From: Actinomadura macrotermitis
Lineage (GTDB): Bacteria > Actinomycetota > Actinomycetes > Streptosporangiales > Streptosporangiaceae
Reading direction: 5' to 3'
DNA length: 64,000 nt
Assembly: GCF_009604375.1 (NCBI RefSeq)
Contig: NZ_WEGH01000004.1
Coordinates: 62,001-126,000 of the forward strand
In this document: positions 7,832 to 15,249 of the stretch, piece after piece
Position numbering within the stretch: the first letter of the stretch is position 1
Layout of the letters: every line of letters starts with the position of its first letter
Notes under the pieces: model-generated
What the model was told of the DNA's origin: nothing
Database searches by the model: none
What the model saw: only the letters and a program-made list of their open reading frames with translations
Position numbers and translations under genes: made by a program

Positions 7832-8560
7832 TCAGGCCCGGGGCGGCCGGTAGCCCAGCTGACGGAGCTGATCGGGGGTGAGCCGGGAGACGTTGTGATC
7901 GTGGTCGGTGGACTCGTATTGGTGGATGGCCCACTGCTTCCACGGGGACGGCGGCGTGACGCGTCCCGGCGCCTTCCCGTAGTGCGCGACCCACAGCGGA
8001 TAGTCGCCGAGGCCGGCGCCGCGCTGCTGCGCGAAGGACCACGAGCTGTAGAAGAACGCCTTCACGCCGGTCTTCTCCTTGACGTGTTCCAGCCAGCGCC
8101 TCGCCCAGTCGTTGACCTGGCGGTCCGACCGGCCGTCGGTGGTCTCCAGGTCGAGCATGAGCAGGTCGCCGGGCTGCAGGCCGGCCGCCGCCACCACCGA
8201 CAGGAAGTGGTCGGCCTCCCGCACCGGGTCGTTCTTCGGGTGCCCGTAGTGGTAGGCGCCGCGGACCAGGCCGTTCTGGCGGATCTTCGCCCAGTTGCCG
8301 GCGAAGGTCGCGTCGTCGCGCGCGGTCCCCTCGGTCGCCTTGGCGATGCCGAACGCCAGGCCCTTCTGGCCCCAGTCGAAGCCGCGGTCGTAGGTGGACA
8401 CGTCCACGCCGTGAGCGAGGGGCGCCTTGACGGTCTCGGCGGCCTCGGCGACCTCGGAGCGGGCGGGGGGCGTCCCGGCGGCCTCGGAGTGGGCGGCCAG
8501 GTTGAGCAGGGCCCCGCCCCCGATCGCCGCCGCCGCCAGCAGGCTCGTGAGGGACTTCAT
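7832..8560 (-). CDS. Secreted GH25 lysozyme-like hydrolase
   Basis: A 242-residue protein with an N-terminal signal sequence (MKSLTSLLAAAAIGGGALL). The GH25 fold is clear: HGVDVSTY carries the first catalytic-site Asp, GIAKATEG follows, and LMLDLETTD carries the second acidic pair. Conserved GAYHYGHP and the C-terminal WAIHQYES segment are also present. It should cut the beta-1,4 bond between N-acetylmuramate and N-acetylglucosamine outside the membrane. The ATG overlaps the stop of the CHAP gene as ATGA, so both are read from the transcript that starts with the c-di-AMP riboswitch. Confidence 0.9.
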   Translation of the reverse strand: MKSLTSLLAAAAIGGGALLNLAAHSEAAGTPPARSEVAEAAETVKAPLAHGVDVSTYDRGFDWGQKGLAFGIAKATEGTARDDATFAGNWAKIRQNGLVRGAYHYGHPKNDPVREADHFLSVVAAAGLQPGDLLMLDLETTDGRSDRQVNDWARRWLEHVKEKTGVKAFFYSSWSFAQQRGAGLGDYPLWVAHYGKAPGRVTPPSPWKQWAIHQYESTDHDHNVSRLTPDQLRQLGYRPPRA

Positions 8561-8913
8561 CGGGTCTCCTTGCGGGTGAGGCGGTGCTTGAGGAAGGCCG
8601 CCAGCACCAGCGCCGTGAGGACGAGCGCGCCCGGCGTGGGCATGGTGTCCCACGCCTTGTTCTTCTTGAACCACGCCGCGCGGGAGGGGGTGTAGGCGAA
8701 CTGCCCGGCCTGCGCGGTGACGCCGGCCTGCGCGGCTCCCCAGCTGAGGAACATGTCGCACCAGGCGGCATTCGAGAAGTCGTGGGAATCGTCGACGTTC
8801 GCGGAGTACCAGTCGCCGAACTTGGTGTAGCCGCTTCCCTTCTCCGTGTACCCGAGCTGCGACTCGAGCGCCTTGATCATTTCTTGGATGCCCGGCTGCA
8901 AAGGGCTGTCCAC
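8557..8913 (-). CDS. Truncated CHAP-domain protein with C-terminal membrane segment
   Basis: 118 residues. The N-terminal 90 match the start of actinobacterial CHAP amidase/endopeptidase proteins: MIKALESQLGYTEK, GYTKFGDWY and AAWCDMFLSW with the catalytic Cys. The second half of the domain, including the catalytic His, is missing. After PTPGALV the sequence becomes a hydrophobic stretch (LTALVLAAFLKHR) ending in basic residues. It may be an inactive membrane-anchored relic, or a binding or accessory module. The GTG start at 8913 has an AGGAG very close by; an ATG 11 codons in is possible. It is the first gene behind the riboswitch. Confidence 0.72.
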   Translation of the reverse strand: MDSPLQPGIQEMIKALESQLGYTEKGSGYTKFGDWYSANVDDSHDFSNAAWCDMFLSWGAAQAGVTAQAGQFAYTPSRAAWFKKNKAWDTMPTPGALVLTALVLAAFLKHRLTRKETR

Positions 8914-8923
8914 CTCTCCTTTT

Positions 8924-9045
8924 CCGCCTACCGGGTTAGCTGACGGGTTCGGGCCAGGAGATGGCCCTACCGCTGACGAGCAGCGGATTCACCCCGGAGG
9001 AACCTGGGTCCCCGGCTCTCCCGCAGGAGATTCGGCGTCCGGCCG
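8924..9045 (-). promoter_or_regulatory. ydaO/yuaA-type c-di-AMP riboswitch
   Basis: Read on the minus strand, the leader of the CHAP-lysozyme pair carries the conserved blocks of this class in order: GACGCCGAATC, then GCGGGAG, GCCGGGGACCCAG, GGGGTGAATC, GTAGGGCCAT, CCCGAACCCGTCAGC and TAACCCGGTAGGCGG. The last block ends about ten bases before the gene start. Known actinobacterial members sit in front of cell-wall hydrolase and resuscitation-factor genes and switch expression off when c-di-AMP rises. A switch this close to the GTG could act on transcription or on the ribosome site. Confidence 0.92.
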
Positions 9046-9201
9046 GACTTCGGCCGGTGCAGCGGAGATTAAGCAAGAAAAGGGATCGCCACCAAACCTT
9101 GACGGTAAATAAATTATGCGTGAGAAGGCAGCTCCATCACCCCTTTCCTCGGCTCCTGCGCCATTGCGGGCCACTCCTTCCCATGCACGGCCGGCGAAAG
9201 C

Positions 9202-9219
9202 ATCAACCGATCGGTTGAT
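9202..9219. promoter_or_regulatory. 18-bp perfect palindrome, candidate operator
   Basis: ATCAACCGATCGGTTGAT is a perfect dyad in the 8914-9332 intergenic region, about 115 bases before the small XRE-type gene. Its form resembles TetR- or XRE-type operators. Apart from this and the riboswitch, the 419-base gap holds nothing else recognised. Confidence 0.45.
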
Positions 9220-9332
9220 ACGGGGCATCGTCCTATCGGCCCGCGCCTGTCCGCCCTCCATCCGATGGAGACGGGCCGTCCGGCGGCGACGGTGGATTCC
9301 ACAGGGCCGGAACCGAGCACGAGGAGGAACCC

Positions 9333-9536
9333 TTGAACGAGTCGATCGGCGCAGCGGTCCGCCTCCGGCGCCGCGCTCTCGGCCTCACGCAGGCCGGACT
9401 GGGCGAACGGGCGGGCCTGACGCAATCAGCGGTCTCCCGGCTGGAGGACGGCACCCGCCTTCCACCGCTTCCCGCGCTGGAGCGCGTCGCACATGCCCTC
9501 GGCCTCCGCCTGAGGATCGGCCTCGACGGGCCCTGA
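9333..9536 (+). CDS. Small XRE-family helix-turn-helix regulator
   Basis: 67 residues that are essentially one Cro/CI-type DNA-binding domain: VRLRRRALGLTQAGLGERAGLTQSAV with LTQAGLGERAG as helix 2-3 and SRLEDGTRLPPLPALERVAHAL completing it. The TTG start at 9333 is supported by GGAGG 5 bases upstream; no ATG or GTG in frame would keep the domain. No effector domain. An 18-bp palindrome upstream could be its own operator. The ankyrin gene follows after 19 bases and is probably co-transcribed. Confidence 0.85.
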   Translation: MNESIGAAVRLRRRALGLTQAGLGERAGLTQSAVSRLEDGTRLPPLPALERVAHALGLRLRIGLDGP

Positions 9537-9555
9537 GGAGACTTCGGGAAGGATC

Positions 9556-10278
9556 ATGTTGCGAAGGACGAAGAGGGCCGGAGCCCTCGCCGCCGCCGGG
9601 CTCGCCATCGCCGCCGGCCTGTCGGTCGCCGGAGAGGCGTCCTTGCCGGCGCGAACCGCGAGCGAAGCGAAGGAGACGAGGATGAGCGACCAGGAACTGC
9701 TGCGGAGCGCGCGTGAAGGCGACGCGGCCGGGGTCGGCGCCGCCTTGCGGGGCGGCGCGTCCCTCAAGGCCCGCGACGAGCACGGGCGGACCCCGCTCCA
9801 GCTCGCCGCCGAGGGCGATCATGTCGAGGCGGCCCGCGTCCTGGTGGAGGCCGGCGCCGACCCGAACCTGCAGGACGACCGGCGCGACAGCGCCTTCCTC
9901 GTCACCGGGGTGACCGGGAGCGTGGCGATGCTGCGGACGCTGCTGCCCGCCGGGCCCGACCTGAAGCTGACCAACCGGTACGGGGGCGTCGCGCTGATCC
10001 CGGCCTGCGAACGCGGCCATGTCGACTATGTCCGCGAGGTGCTGAAGACCGGGATCGACGTCGACCACGTCAACCGGCTCGGCTGGACGGGCCTGCTGGA
10101 GGCGGTCATCCTCGGCGACGGCTCCCACCCCTACCAGGAGATCGTCGGACTGCTGATCGACGCGGGCGCGGACGTGAACCTGGCCGACGGCGACGGCGTC
10201 ACCCCGCTCCGCCACGCCCTCGACCGCGGCGCGGCCGAGATCGCCACCCGCCTCCGCGCCGCCGGCGCCCACCCCTGA
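9556..10278 (+). CDS. Secreted or anchored ankyrin-repeat protein
   Basis: 240 residues. An N-terminal basic and hydrophobic stretch (residues 5-28) looks like a signal peptide or anchor; a second in-frame ATG near residue 43 would give a cytoplasmic form. Four to five ankyrin repeats follow (DEHGRTPLQLAAEGDHVEAARVL, NRYGGVALIPACERGHVDYV, NRLGWTGLLEAV and DGDGVTPLRHALDRG). Ankyrin repeats bind other proteins; no catalytic domain is present. Downstream lies a degraded second copy of part of this gene. Confidence 0.85.
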   Translation: MLRRTKRAGALAAAGLAIAAGLSVAGEASLPARTASEAKETRMSDQELLRSAREGDAAGVGAALRGGASLKARDEHGRTPLQLAAEGDHVEAARVLVEAGADPNLQDDRRDSAFLVTGVTGSVAMLRTLLPAGPDLKLTNRYGGVALIPACERGHVDYVREVLKTGIDVDHVNRLGWTGLLEAVILGDGSHPYQEIVGLLIDAGADVNLADGDGVTPLRHALDRGAAEIATRLRAAGAHP

Positions 10279-10477
10279 CGGTGGGCGCGCCGGCTGCCCA
10301 GCGTCCGCACGCTGGCGGACCAATACGACGTCAGTCACATCACCGTTGGTGACGCGCACGCGAGCTTTCGCAGCGGGGTCTCGTCATCCACCACACAGGG
10401 CCGCGGGACGTTCCACGTTCCGCCCCCGGCCACCGATTGACCGGCGCTTCGCGCCACATTGGGCATAAGTTCATGTC

Positions 10478-10590
10478 ATGACGGCTGGCGCCGCGTTGTG
10501 GGACGGCGTGTCCCTCAAAGCCCGCATCGAGCACGGGCCCACCCCGCCTCGCCACGCCCTCAGCCGCGGCGCGACGACAGTCCACAGCTC
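10478..10590 (+). pseudogene. Collapsed remnant of a second ankyrin gene
   Basis: The frame reads [20 protein letters not shown] then RHALSRGAT. The first part matches the first repeat of the intact ankyrin gene (about 9735-9795) and the second matches its last repeat (about 10210-10245). The middle of about 400 bp is absent; in the intact gene both edges carry the same ACCCCGCTCC, suggesting deletion between these short direct repeats. The remnant runs into the IS5-type fragment. Confidence 0.7.
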
Positions 10591-10889
10591 GTGCCCGTGT
10601 TGGAGGCGATTCGGGTGCCCCGCCCGGGTGCTGGCCGTCCTTGCTGCTGCCCGGATCGGGAGCAGGCCGACAAGGCGTACTACTCAAGGCCAACCGCGTC
10701 TACCTGCGACGTCGGGGCATCCGGGCCACGATCCCGGAGTGCCACGACCAGATTGTCGGGCGGAAACATCGCGGCAGCGCCGACGGTCGACCGCCGGTAT
10801 TCGACCGGGAGGACTACAAGCTGCGGCACGCCGTGGAGTGCGGAATCAACCGGCTCAAGCGGCACCGGGCCGTGGCCACCCGATACGAC
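10586..10889 (+). pseudogene. IS5-family transposase remnant, C-terminal half (frameshifted)
   Basis: One frame gives [17 protein letters not shown] and ADKAYYSR, the other continues [22 protein letters not shown] and [14 protein letters not shown]. Together these are the DDE region of an IS5-type transposase, including the AxKAY and RRRGIxAxIP landmarks. A frameshift lies near 10690. The frame breaks at 10889 after TRYD, where an IS110 element begins, and resumes at 11995. Confidence 0.8.
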
Positions 10890-11994
10890 TGTGAGGATGT
10901 GAGGGTGCCGCCTCGGGCGGTGGTCTGACCCGCGTTACGACTGGCCAGGGTGCCTTGAGTTTGATCTGTCGGCCACTGTTCGGGGCGGTGCTTGCTGTCA
11001 CCGGGCCGGGCGGGCGTGTCCCGATAGGGGCCTTGCTGCGAACAAGAGCGCCATCACAGTCCTGATCGCTCCACCTCGGCCGGATACCGCGACCTGCTGG
11101 ACTGGGCCGAGGGGTTCGGTGTCCTGCGACGGGCCGGAGTGGAGGGCACCAGCTCTTATGGCACCGCTCTCACCCGGTACCTGCGCACCGCCGGCATCGG
11201 GGTCCTGGAGGTCAACCAGCCCGACAAGGCCGAACGCCGACGCCGCGGCAAGACCGACGCGATCGACGCCGAGGCGGCAGCACGGGCGGTGCTTTCCGGC
11301 AGGGCCACCGCGATCGCCAAGACCGGCGACGGGCCAGTGGAGATGATCCGGCTGTTCAAAACGGCCAAGCAATCAGCGATCAAGTCCCGAGCACAGGCCA
11401 TCAACCAGCTCAAGGCCGTCTTGATCCGCGCCGACCCAGCCCTGCGTGAGCAGCTGACCGGCCTCAGCAACCCCAAGCTCATCCGGGCCTGCGCCGCCCT
11501 TGCCACCGCAACGGTCGCCACGGCCGCAGCCGCTGCAGCCCACACCCTCCGGTCGCTCGCCCAGCGAATCGCCTATCTCACCGACGAGATCACCACAGCG
11601 ATCAACAGCCACCGGCCGCAACTGCCCAACTGCTATGGAGTCGGCCCCGACACCACCGCCGCCTTGCTCATCGCCGCAGGCGACAATCCCGAACGACTCC
11701 ATAGCGAAGCACCCTTCGCCGCGCTCTGCGGCGTCAGCCCTATCGAAGCATGCTCGGGGAAAACCCAACGCCACCGTCTCAACCGCGGCGGGGACCGCCA
11801 AGCCAACTCCGCTCTCTACACCATCGTCATCGCCCACCTGCGCTGGAACACCGCCACCCGCGACTACATCGACCGGCGCCAAGCCCAGGGCAAGACCCGC
11901 CGCGAAGCCATCTGCTGTCTCAAGCGCTACATCGCCCGCGAAATCTACAAGATGATCACAACACCCTGCTCTGCTTGACATCCATAGGGGCATC
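10890..11994 (+). mobile_element. IS110-family element inserted in the IS5 remnant
   Basis: About 1.1 kb whose edges are defined by the interrupted IS5 coding frame: TRYD ends at 10889 and KLAARYLATVQIAAI resumes at 11995. There are no terminal inverted repeats, as expected for IS110. About 210 bases of non-coding left end precede the transposase; in IS110 relatives this end encodes the bridge RNA. Exact edges are uncertain by a few bases. Confidence 0.75.
11139..11978 (+). CDS. IS110-family transposase, N-terminally truncated
   Basis: 279 residues from a GTG start; homology is visible upstream in frame from about 11075 (YRDLLDWAEGFGVL) without a usable start. The RuvC-like DEDD domain keeps the Glu in VEGTSSYG and the Asp pair in KTDAIDAEAAARAV, but the first 50 or so residues with the first catalytic Asp are missing. 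The C-terminal Tnp_20 domain (LCGVSPIEACSGKTQRHRLN, DRQANSALY) is intact and contains the conserved Ser. Probably inactive unless complemented. Confidence 0.82.
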   Translation: MEGTSSYGTALTRYLRTAGIGVLEVNQPDKAERRRRGKTDAIDAEAAARAVLSGRATAIAKTGDGPVEMIRLFKTAKQSAIKSRAQAINQLKAVLIRADPALREQLTGLSNPKLIRACAALATATVATAAAAAAHTLRSLAQRIAYLTDEITTAINSHRPQLPNCYGVGPDTTAALLIAAGDNPERLHSEAPFAALCGVSPIEACSGKTQRHRLNRGGDRQANSALYTIVIAHLRWNTATRDYIDRRQAQGKTRREAICCLKRYIAREIYKMITTPCSA

Positions 11995-12054
11995 AAGCTC
12001 GCCGCCCGCTACTTGGCCACCGTGCAGATCGCGGCGATCGGTGAGTGGCTGTGA
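11995..12054 (+). pseudogene. C-terminal end of the interrupted IS5 transposase
   Basis: Nineteen codons, KLAARYLATVQIAAIGEWL and a TGA stop, match the usual C-terminus of IS5-type transposases (RYDKLAxRYxATVxIAAIxEWL). Together with the part ending at 10889 they reconstitute the end of one gene split by the IS110 insertion. Confidence 0.75.
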
Positions 12055-12094
12055 TCCCGGCGAACGGCTCCGCCGCCACGCCGGCCTCGAACGC

Positions 12095-13837
12095 CTACTC
12101 GAAGTCGATCTGGGCGGTCGGGTGTGCGGCGGTGATCCGGTCGCGGACCGCCCTTGGGAACAGGTTGCCGTACAGGTTGGCCACCGCCAGATCGGGGAGC
12201 GTGTCGAAATCCGCCGGCAGGTCGTTGAGCTGGTTGAACCTCAGGTCGACGATCCGCAGCCGACGAAACGTCCCGATCCCGGCGAAGTGCTCAGGCTTGA
12301 GCTTGCGGCGCTTGGTGTTCCGCTGCCACTGGCCGATCCGGAGCTCCTCCAGTCCGGGCAGCTCCATGGCGAACAGCTCCCGCAGGAAATCGTGCGACGG
12401 CAGGGGCGTGCTAGCGCGGCGGCTGTTTCCGCCGAAGCCGAGGACCCGCAGCGCGGGCAGGCGGCCGAGGTCGGGCAGCGGGTCGCGCAGCAGGCCGAGG
12501 CTGTCGCCGAGGTCGAGCTCTTCGAGGCGGGTCGATCGCAGCAGGCTGTCGGGGACGGTGTCGAAGTAGTTGCCGCTCAGGTCGAGCCGGCGCAGGTTCG
12601 GGAAGGTGGTGACGGCCTCGGGGAAGGTCCGCAGGAAATAGTGGCTCCCGCCGGACATGGACACCTCCTCGACGGCGGCCAGCCCGTGCGCGGAGCCGGG
12701 GAACACGACGTCGGTGCCGTCGGCGACCAGCTTGCGCAGCGTGGCCAGATCGCCGAAGGCGTCCGGCAGGACGAACCGCGACACCTCCGGCAGGTCCCAC
12801 TCCGACCCCGGCTCCGTGTCGACGGAGACCGACAGGTAGGAGATGTCGAGCTCCTCCAGGGCGGTGAGCCGGCCGATGGCGGCCGGCAGGGTGAACTCGA
12901 CCGTGTCCAGGTCCGTGTCTCGGTTGCCGGCGACGCACAGCACCCGGAGCGCGACCAGGTCGCCGATCGATTCCGGCAGGGCGGTCAGCCCGCAGTTGCG
13001 CACCGACAGGTGCTCCAGCCGGGTGAGCGTCCCGAGCGCCTCGGGCAGCTCGCCGATCGGGTTGCCGTCCAGGATCAGGGTGCGAAGCCACGGCATCTGG
13101 AGCACCTCGGCGGGAAACTCCTTGAGGTTGCGACCGGTCAGGTCGAGGTGCTCCACCCGGTCGGCCCGGGACCGGGACACGTCGGCTTCGGCCGACTCGG
13201 CCGCCGTCCGGGCTCCGGGCCGCAGGACCGGCAGCCCGGCCCGCAGCCGGTCCAGGAACGCCTCGACGTCCAGACGGCGGTCCTCCGCGTCGACGACCTC
13301 GGGCACGAACGCCTCGACGATGCCCGGCCTGACGTAGTCGGCGTTCTTGGCGGCGCCGACGTTGTCCACCCAGCGCCCGCCGACGGCGTGCACGTCCATG
13401 GCGTGGTCGAAGTCGATCACCCAAGGGGTCTCGACGGTCCCGGTCCGCAGCCGGCCGTGGTTGTAACAGCCGTAGACGAGGTGCGTGAAGGCGCCGTCGT
13501 GGAGGTGGATCTCGCAGTCGCCGGCCTCCAGGGTCTCGGCCTCGGTGCGACCGCCGACGTAGAGTCCGGGCCGGTCCTCATAGAGCGCGATCGGGCCGTC
13601 GACCGTCAGATCGCCGGTGATCACGATCAGCTCGACGTCGTCCTCGCCGCCCCCGCTTCGCAGGGCATTGACGGCGTCCAGGAAGTCCCCGTCGACCGCG
13701 AGATCGCCGTCGAAGAACAGCACGCTGCCATAGTCGGACGACTCTCCTTCACTCTCGAACGCGGCGGACAACGCGCCGCTCAGACGGGCGTCGGCGTCGG
13801 CATAGGACAGGGATTCGGGGGTGGCGGATATCGACAT
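12095..13837 (-). CDS. Leucine-rich-repeat protein
   Basis: About 580 residues. Residues 30-200 form a beta-rich domain (LIVITGDLTVDGPIAL, HLHDGAFTHLVYG, WVIDFDHAMDVHAV) that I do not recognise. From about residue 225 there are ten or more leucine-rich repeats of 22-25 residues, e.g. LKEFPAEVLQMPWLRTLILDG and LEHLSVRNCGLTALPESIG. No signal peptide or membrane segment, so probably cytoplasmic and protein-binding. The ATG at 13837 is favoured because TATGCT lies 7 bases before it, suggesting a leaderless message; an ATG at 13849 is possible. It stands between two insertion-sequence remnants. Function unknown. Confidence 0.8.
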   Translation of the reverse strand: MSISATPESLSYADADARLSGALSAAFESEGESSDYGSVLFFDGDLAVDGDFLDAVNALRSGGGEDDVELIVITGDLTVDGPIALYEDRPGLYVGGRTEAETLEAGDCEIHLHDGAFTHLVYGCYNHGRLRTGTVETPWVIDFDHAMDVHAVGGRWVDNVGAAKNADYVRPGIVEAFVPEVVDAEDRRLDVEAFLDRLRAGLPVLRPGARTAAESAEADVSRSRADRVEHLDLTGRNLKEFPAEVLQMPWLRTLILDGNPIGELPEALGTLTRLEHLSVRNCGLTALPESIGDLVALRVLCVAGNRDTDLDTVEFTLPAAIGRLTALEELDISYLSVSVDTEPGSEWDLPEVSRFVLPDAFGDLATLRKLVADGTDVVFPGSAHGLAAVEEVSMSGGSHYFLRTFPEAVTTFPNLRRLDLSGNYFDTVPDSLLRSTRLEELDLGDSLGLLRDPLPDLGRLPALRVLGFGGNSRRASTPLPSHDFLRELFAMELPGLEELRIGQWQRNTKRRKLKPEHFAGIGTFRRLRIVDLRFNQLNDLPADFDTLPDLAVANLYGNLFPRAVRDRITAAHPTAQIDFE

Positions 13838-13883
13838 GGCGACGAGCATAGGTCCGCGCTGTGACAGCCCTACGGGAAAGTCC

Positions 13884-13980
13884 AGCGCCGTCGTGAGGCT
13901 GCCGGCCGCCCCGCCGTCGATCCCAGTAGCAGAAGTTCAACACAGCCCACTGCTCATCGGTGAGATCCTCACGCGCCACA
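13884..13980 (-). pseudogene. IS5-type transposase N-terminal fragment
   Basis: The minus-strand frame gives REDLTDEQWAVL then DRRRGGRQPHDGA, the conserved DUF4096 start of IS5-type transposases (LTDEQW, GRxPxD). It is cut at both ends: the IS1182 element begins at 14033 on one side and the LRR gene at 13837 on the other. It is on the opposite strand to the IS5 remnant at 10.6-12.05 kb. Confidence 0.65.
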
Positions 13981-14032
13981 CCAGGATCATCCCAGCGCGG
14001 CACGATCAACGCGACAGCGTTCTCAAACACGC

Positions 14033-15046
14033 CCTAGGAGACTGCTGAAGATTTTGTGGAGAGGCTGTCCGGCCGTGGGCCGGACAGCCCTGTGTGGTCA
14101 TGCTTCGGCCATGGACAGATGCCAGATGTCGTTGCTTCGGGTGAGTCCGAGGTTGATCAGTCGGCGGAGGTCGAGGGCGGCGGCTCGGGTGTGCAGCCAG
14201 GCGTCGCCTGCGATGGTGCCGCGGTGGCGCAGGCGGCGGTTGCCGCGGTGGACGAGCCAGGTAACGGCGCCGTTCGACCGGTGGTCGCCAGCGCCGGTAA
14301 TCGGCTTGTCAGGCTGGATCGGTGGCCGCCTGACGGTGAGCGGCCGCCTGGAGATCATGATGAGGGCGCAGAGTCAGGTCTCGGGTTCGACGGCCAGATG
14401 GGCCTTGAACCCGTCCTGGTGGTGGGCGCGGGTCTTGTGCATGTGCCTGGCTTCGGGGTCGACGGTCGAGATCACCCGGTCGGGGGCGGTGCCGTCGGTG
14501 ATGCGCCAGCGTCCGTCGCGTCCGTTGGAACCGTCGGCCGGTTCGACGTCCTGCCCCGGCGCTGCCGGCCCTTGAGCACCCCGGTCGCCCGCACCACCTC
14601 CCGCACCGCCTCGAAGATCCGGTTCGGCCGGGCCGAGCGCGCGAGCCGCCGCCGGAAGCAGGCCAGCAGCGACGCATCGAACGCGGTGTCGTGCAATCCC
14701 AGCCCGCAGGCGGCCTTCCACCGCAGGTCACACCGCAGCTCCTGCACCGTGTCAAAGTCCGACAGCCCGTGCAGGGCCTGCAGCACGATCGCGCGGCCAG
14801 GATCTGCGGCGGCATCGACGGCCGCCCGTTGGCCGAGAGATGCATATCGGCGAACATCCCCGCCGGGAACAACGCGCCCCGCTGCTCGGCAAGCAACGCG
14901 AACATACTCCCGGCCGGGACCAGCTCCCGGCACGTCTCCCCCACATCCGAACCGACCGTCTCCCCCGCCCACTCACCCGTCACCACACTGACCCCGCCAC
15001 AACCACGGCCGGGCCAGAACACCAAGCTCTTCAGCAGTCCCCTAGG
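14033..15046 (-). mobile_element. Decayed IS1182-family element (copy A)
   Basis: Bounded by inverted ends CCTAGGAGACTGCTGAAGAT (14033 on) and CCTAGGGGACTGCTGAAGA (ending 15046, reverse strand). The minus strand encodes transposase pieces in three frames: MFADMHLSANGRPSMPPQIL; then IVLQALHGLSDFDTVQEL and FDASLLACFRRRLA; then RWRITDGTAPDRVIST and QDGFKAHLAVEPET; and the C-end AWLHTRAAALDLRRLINLGL. A frameshift near the start and a deletion in the middle have destroyed the gene; at 1.0 kb it is well short of a normal IS1182 (about 1.6-1.9 kb). Confidence 0.82.
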
Positions 15047-15066
15047 ACCTGCTCCAAAGTTGATCA
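14298..15066 (-). repeat. 769-bp inverted repeat, left arm
   Basis: This segment is the reverse complement of 16806-17574, with the same length and only about three mismatches seen (near positions 15027, 14907 and 14441). It includes most of IS1182 copy A plus 20 bases beyond its end. The two arms enclose the P450 gene. Confidence 0.9.
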
Positions 15067-15249
15067 ACAGTTGATCCTTCAATCGGCGGGCCGGGGACGG
15101 GGCGCCGCCGAGCCGCCGCCGACCGCCTCGGCCTAGCGCGGCCCTGCAGCGGCGGCGGCCGGTCCAGAGTTTTCGATCTTGTGAAGGGAGCAGGGAGCGG
15201 GGAAGCTCAACACTGGGGTACCGCTGCCGATCAGATCAGGTGAGGTTCC

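Noticed and set aside
7232-8695. 487-codon plus-strand frame
   Set aside because: It crosses a 54-bp palindrome and csbD and lies antisense to the lysozyme; no coding similarity.
10478-10902. Intact small gene in the frame starting at 10478
   Set aside because: The frame mixes ankyrin-derived and out-of-frame IS5 sequence; it is a remnant.
11750-13864. 704-codon plus-strand frame over the LRR gene
   Set aside because: It is the antisense of the clearly coding minus-strand LRR gene and begins inside the IS110 transposase.
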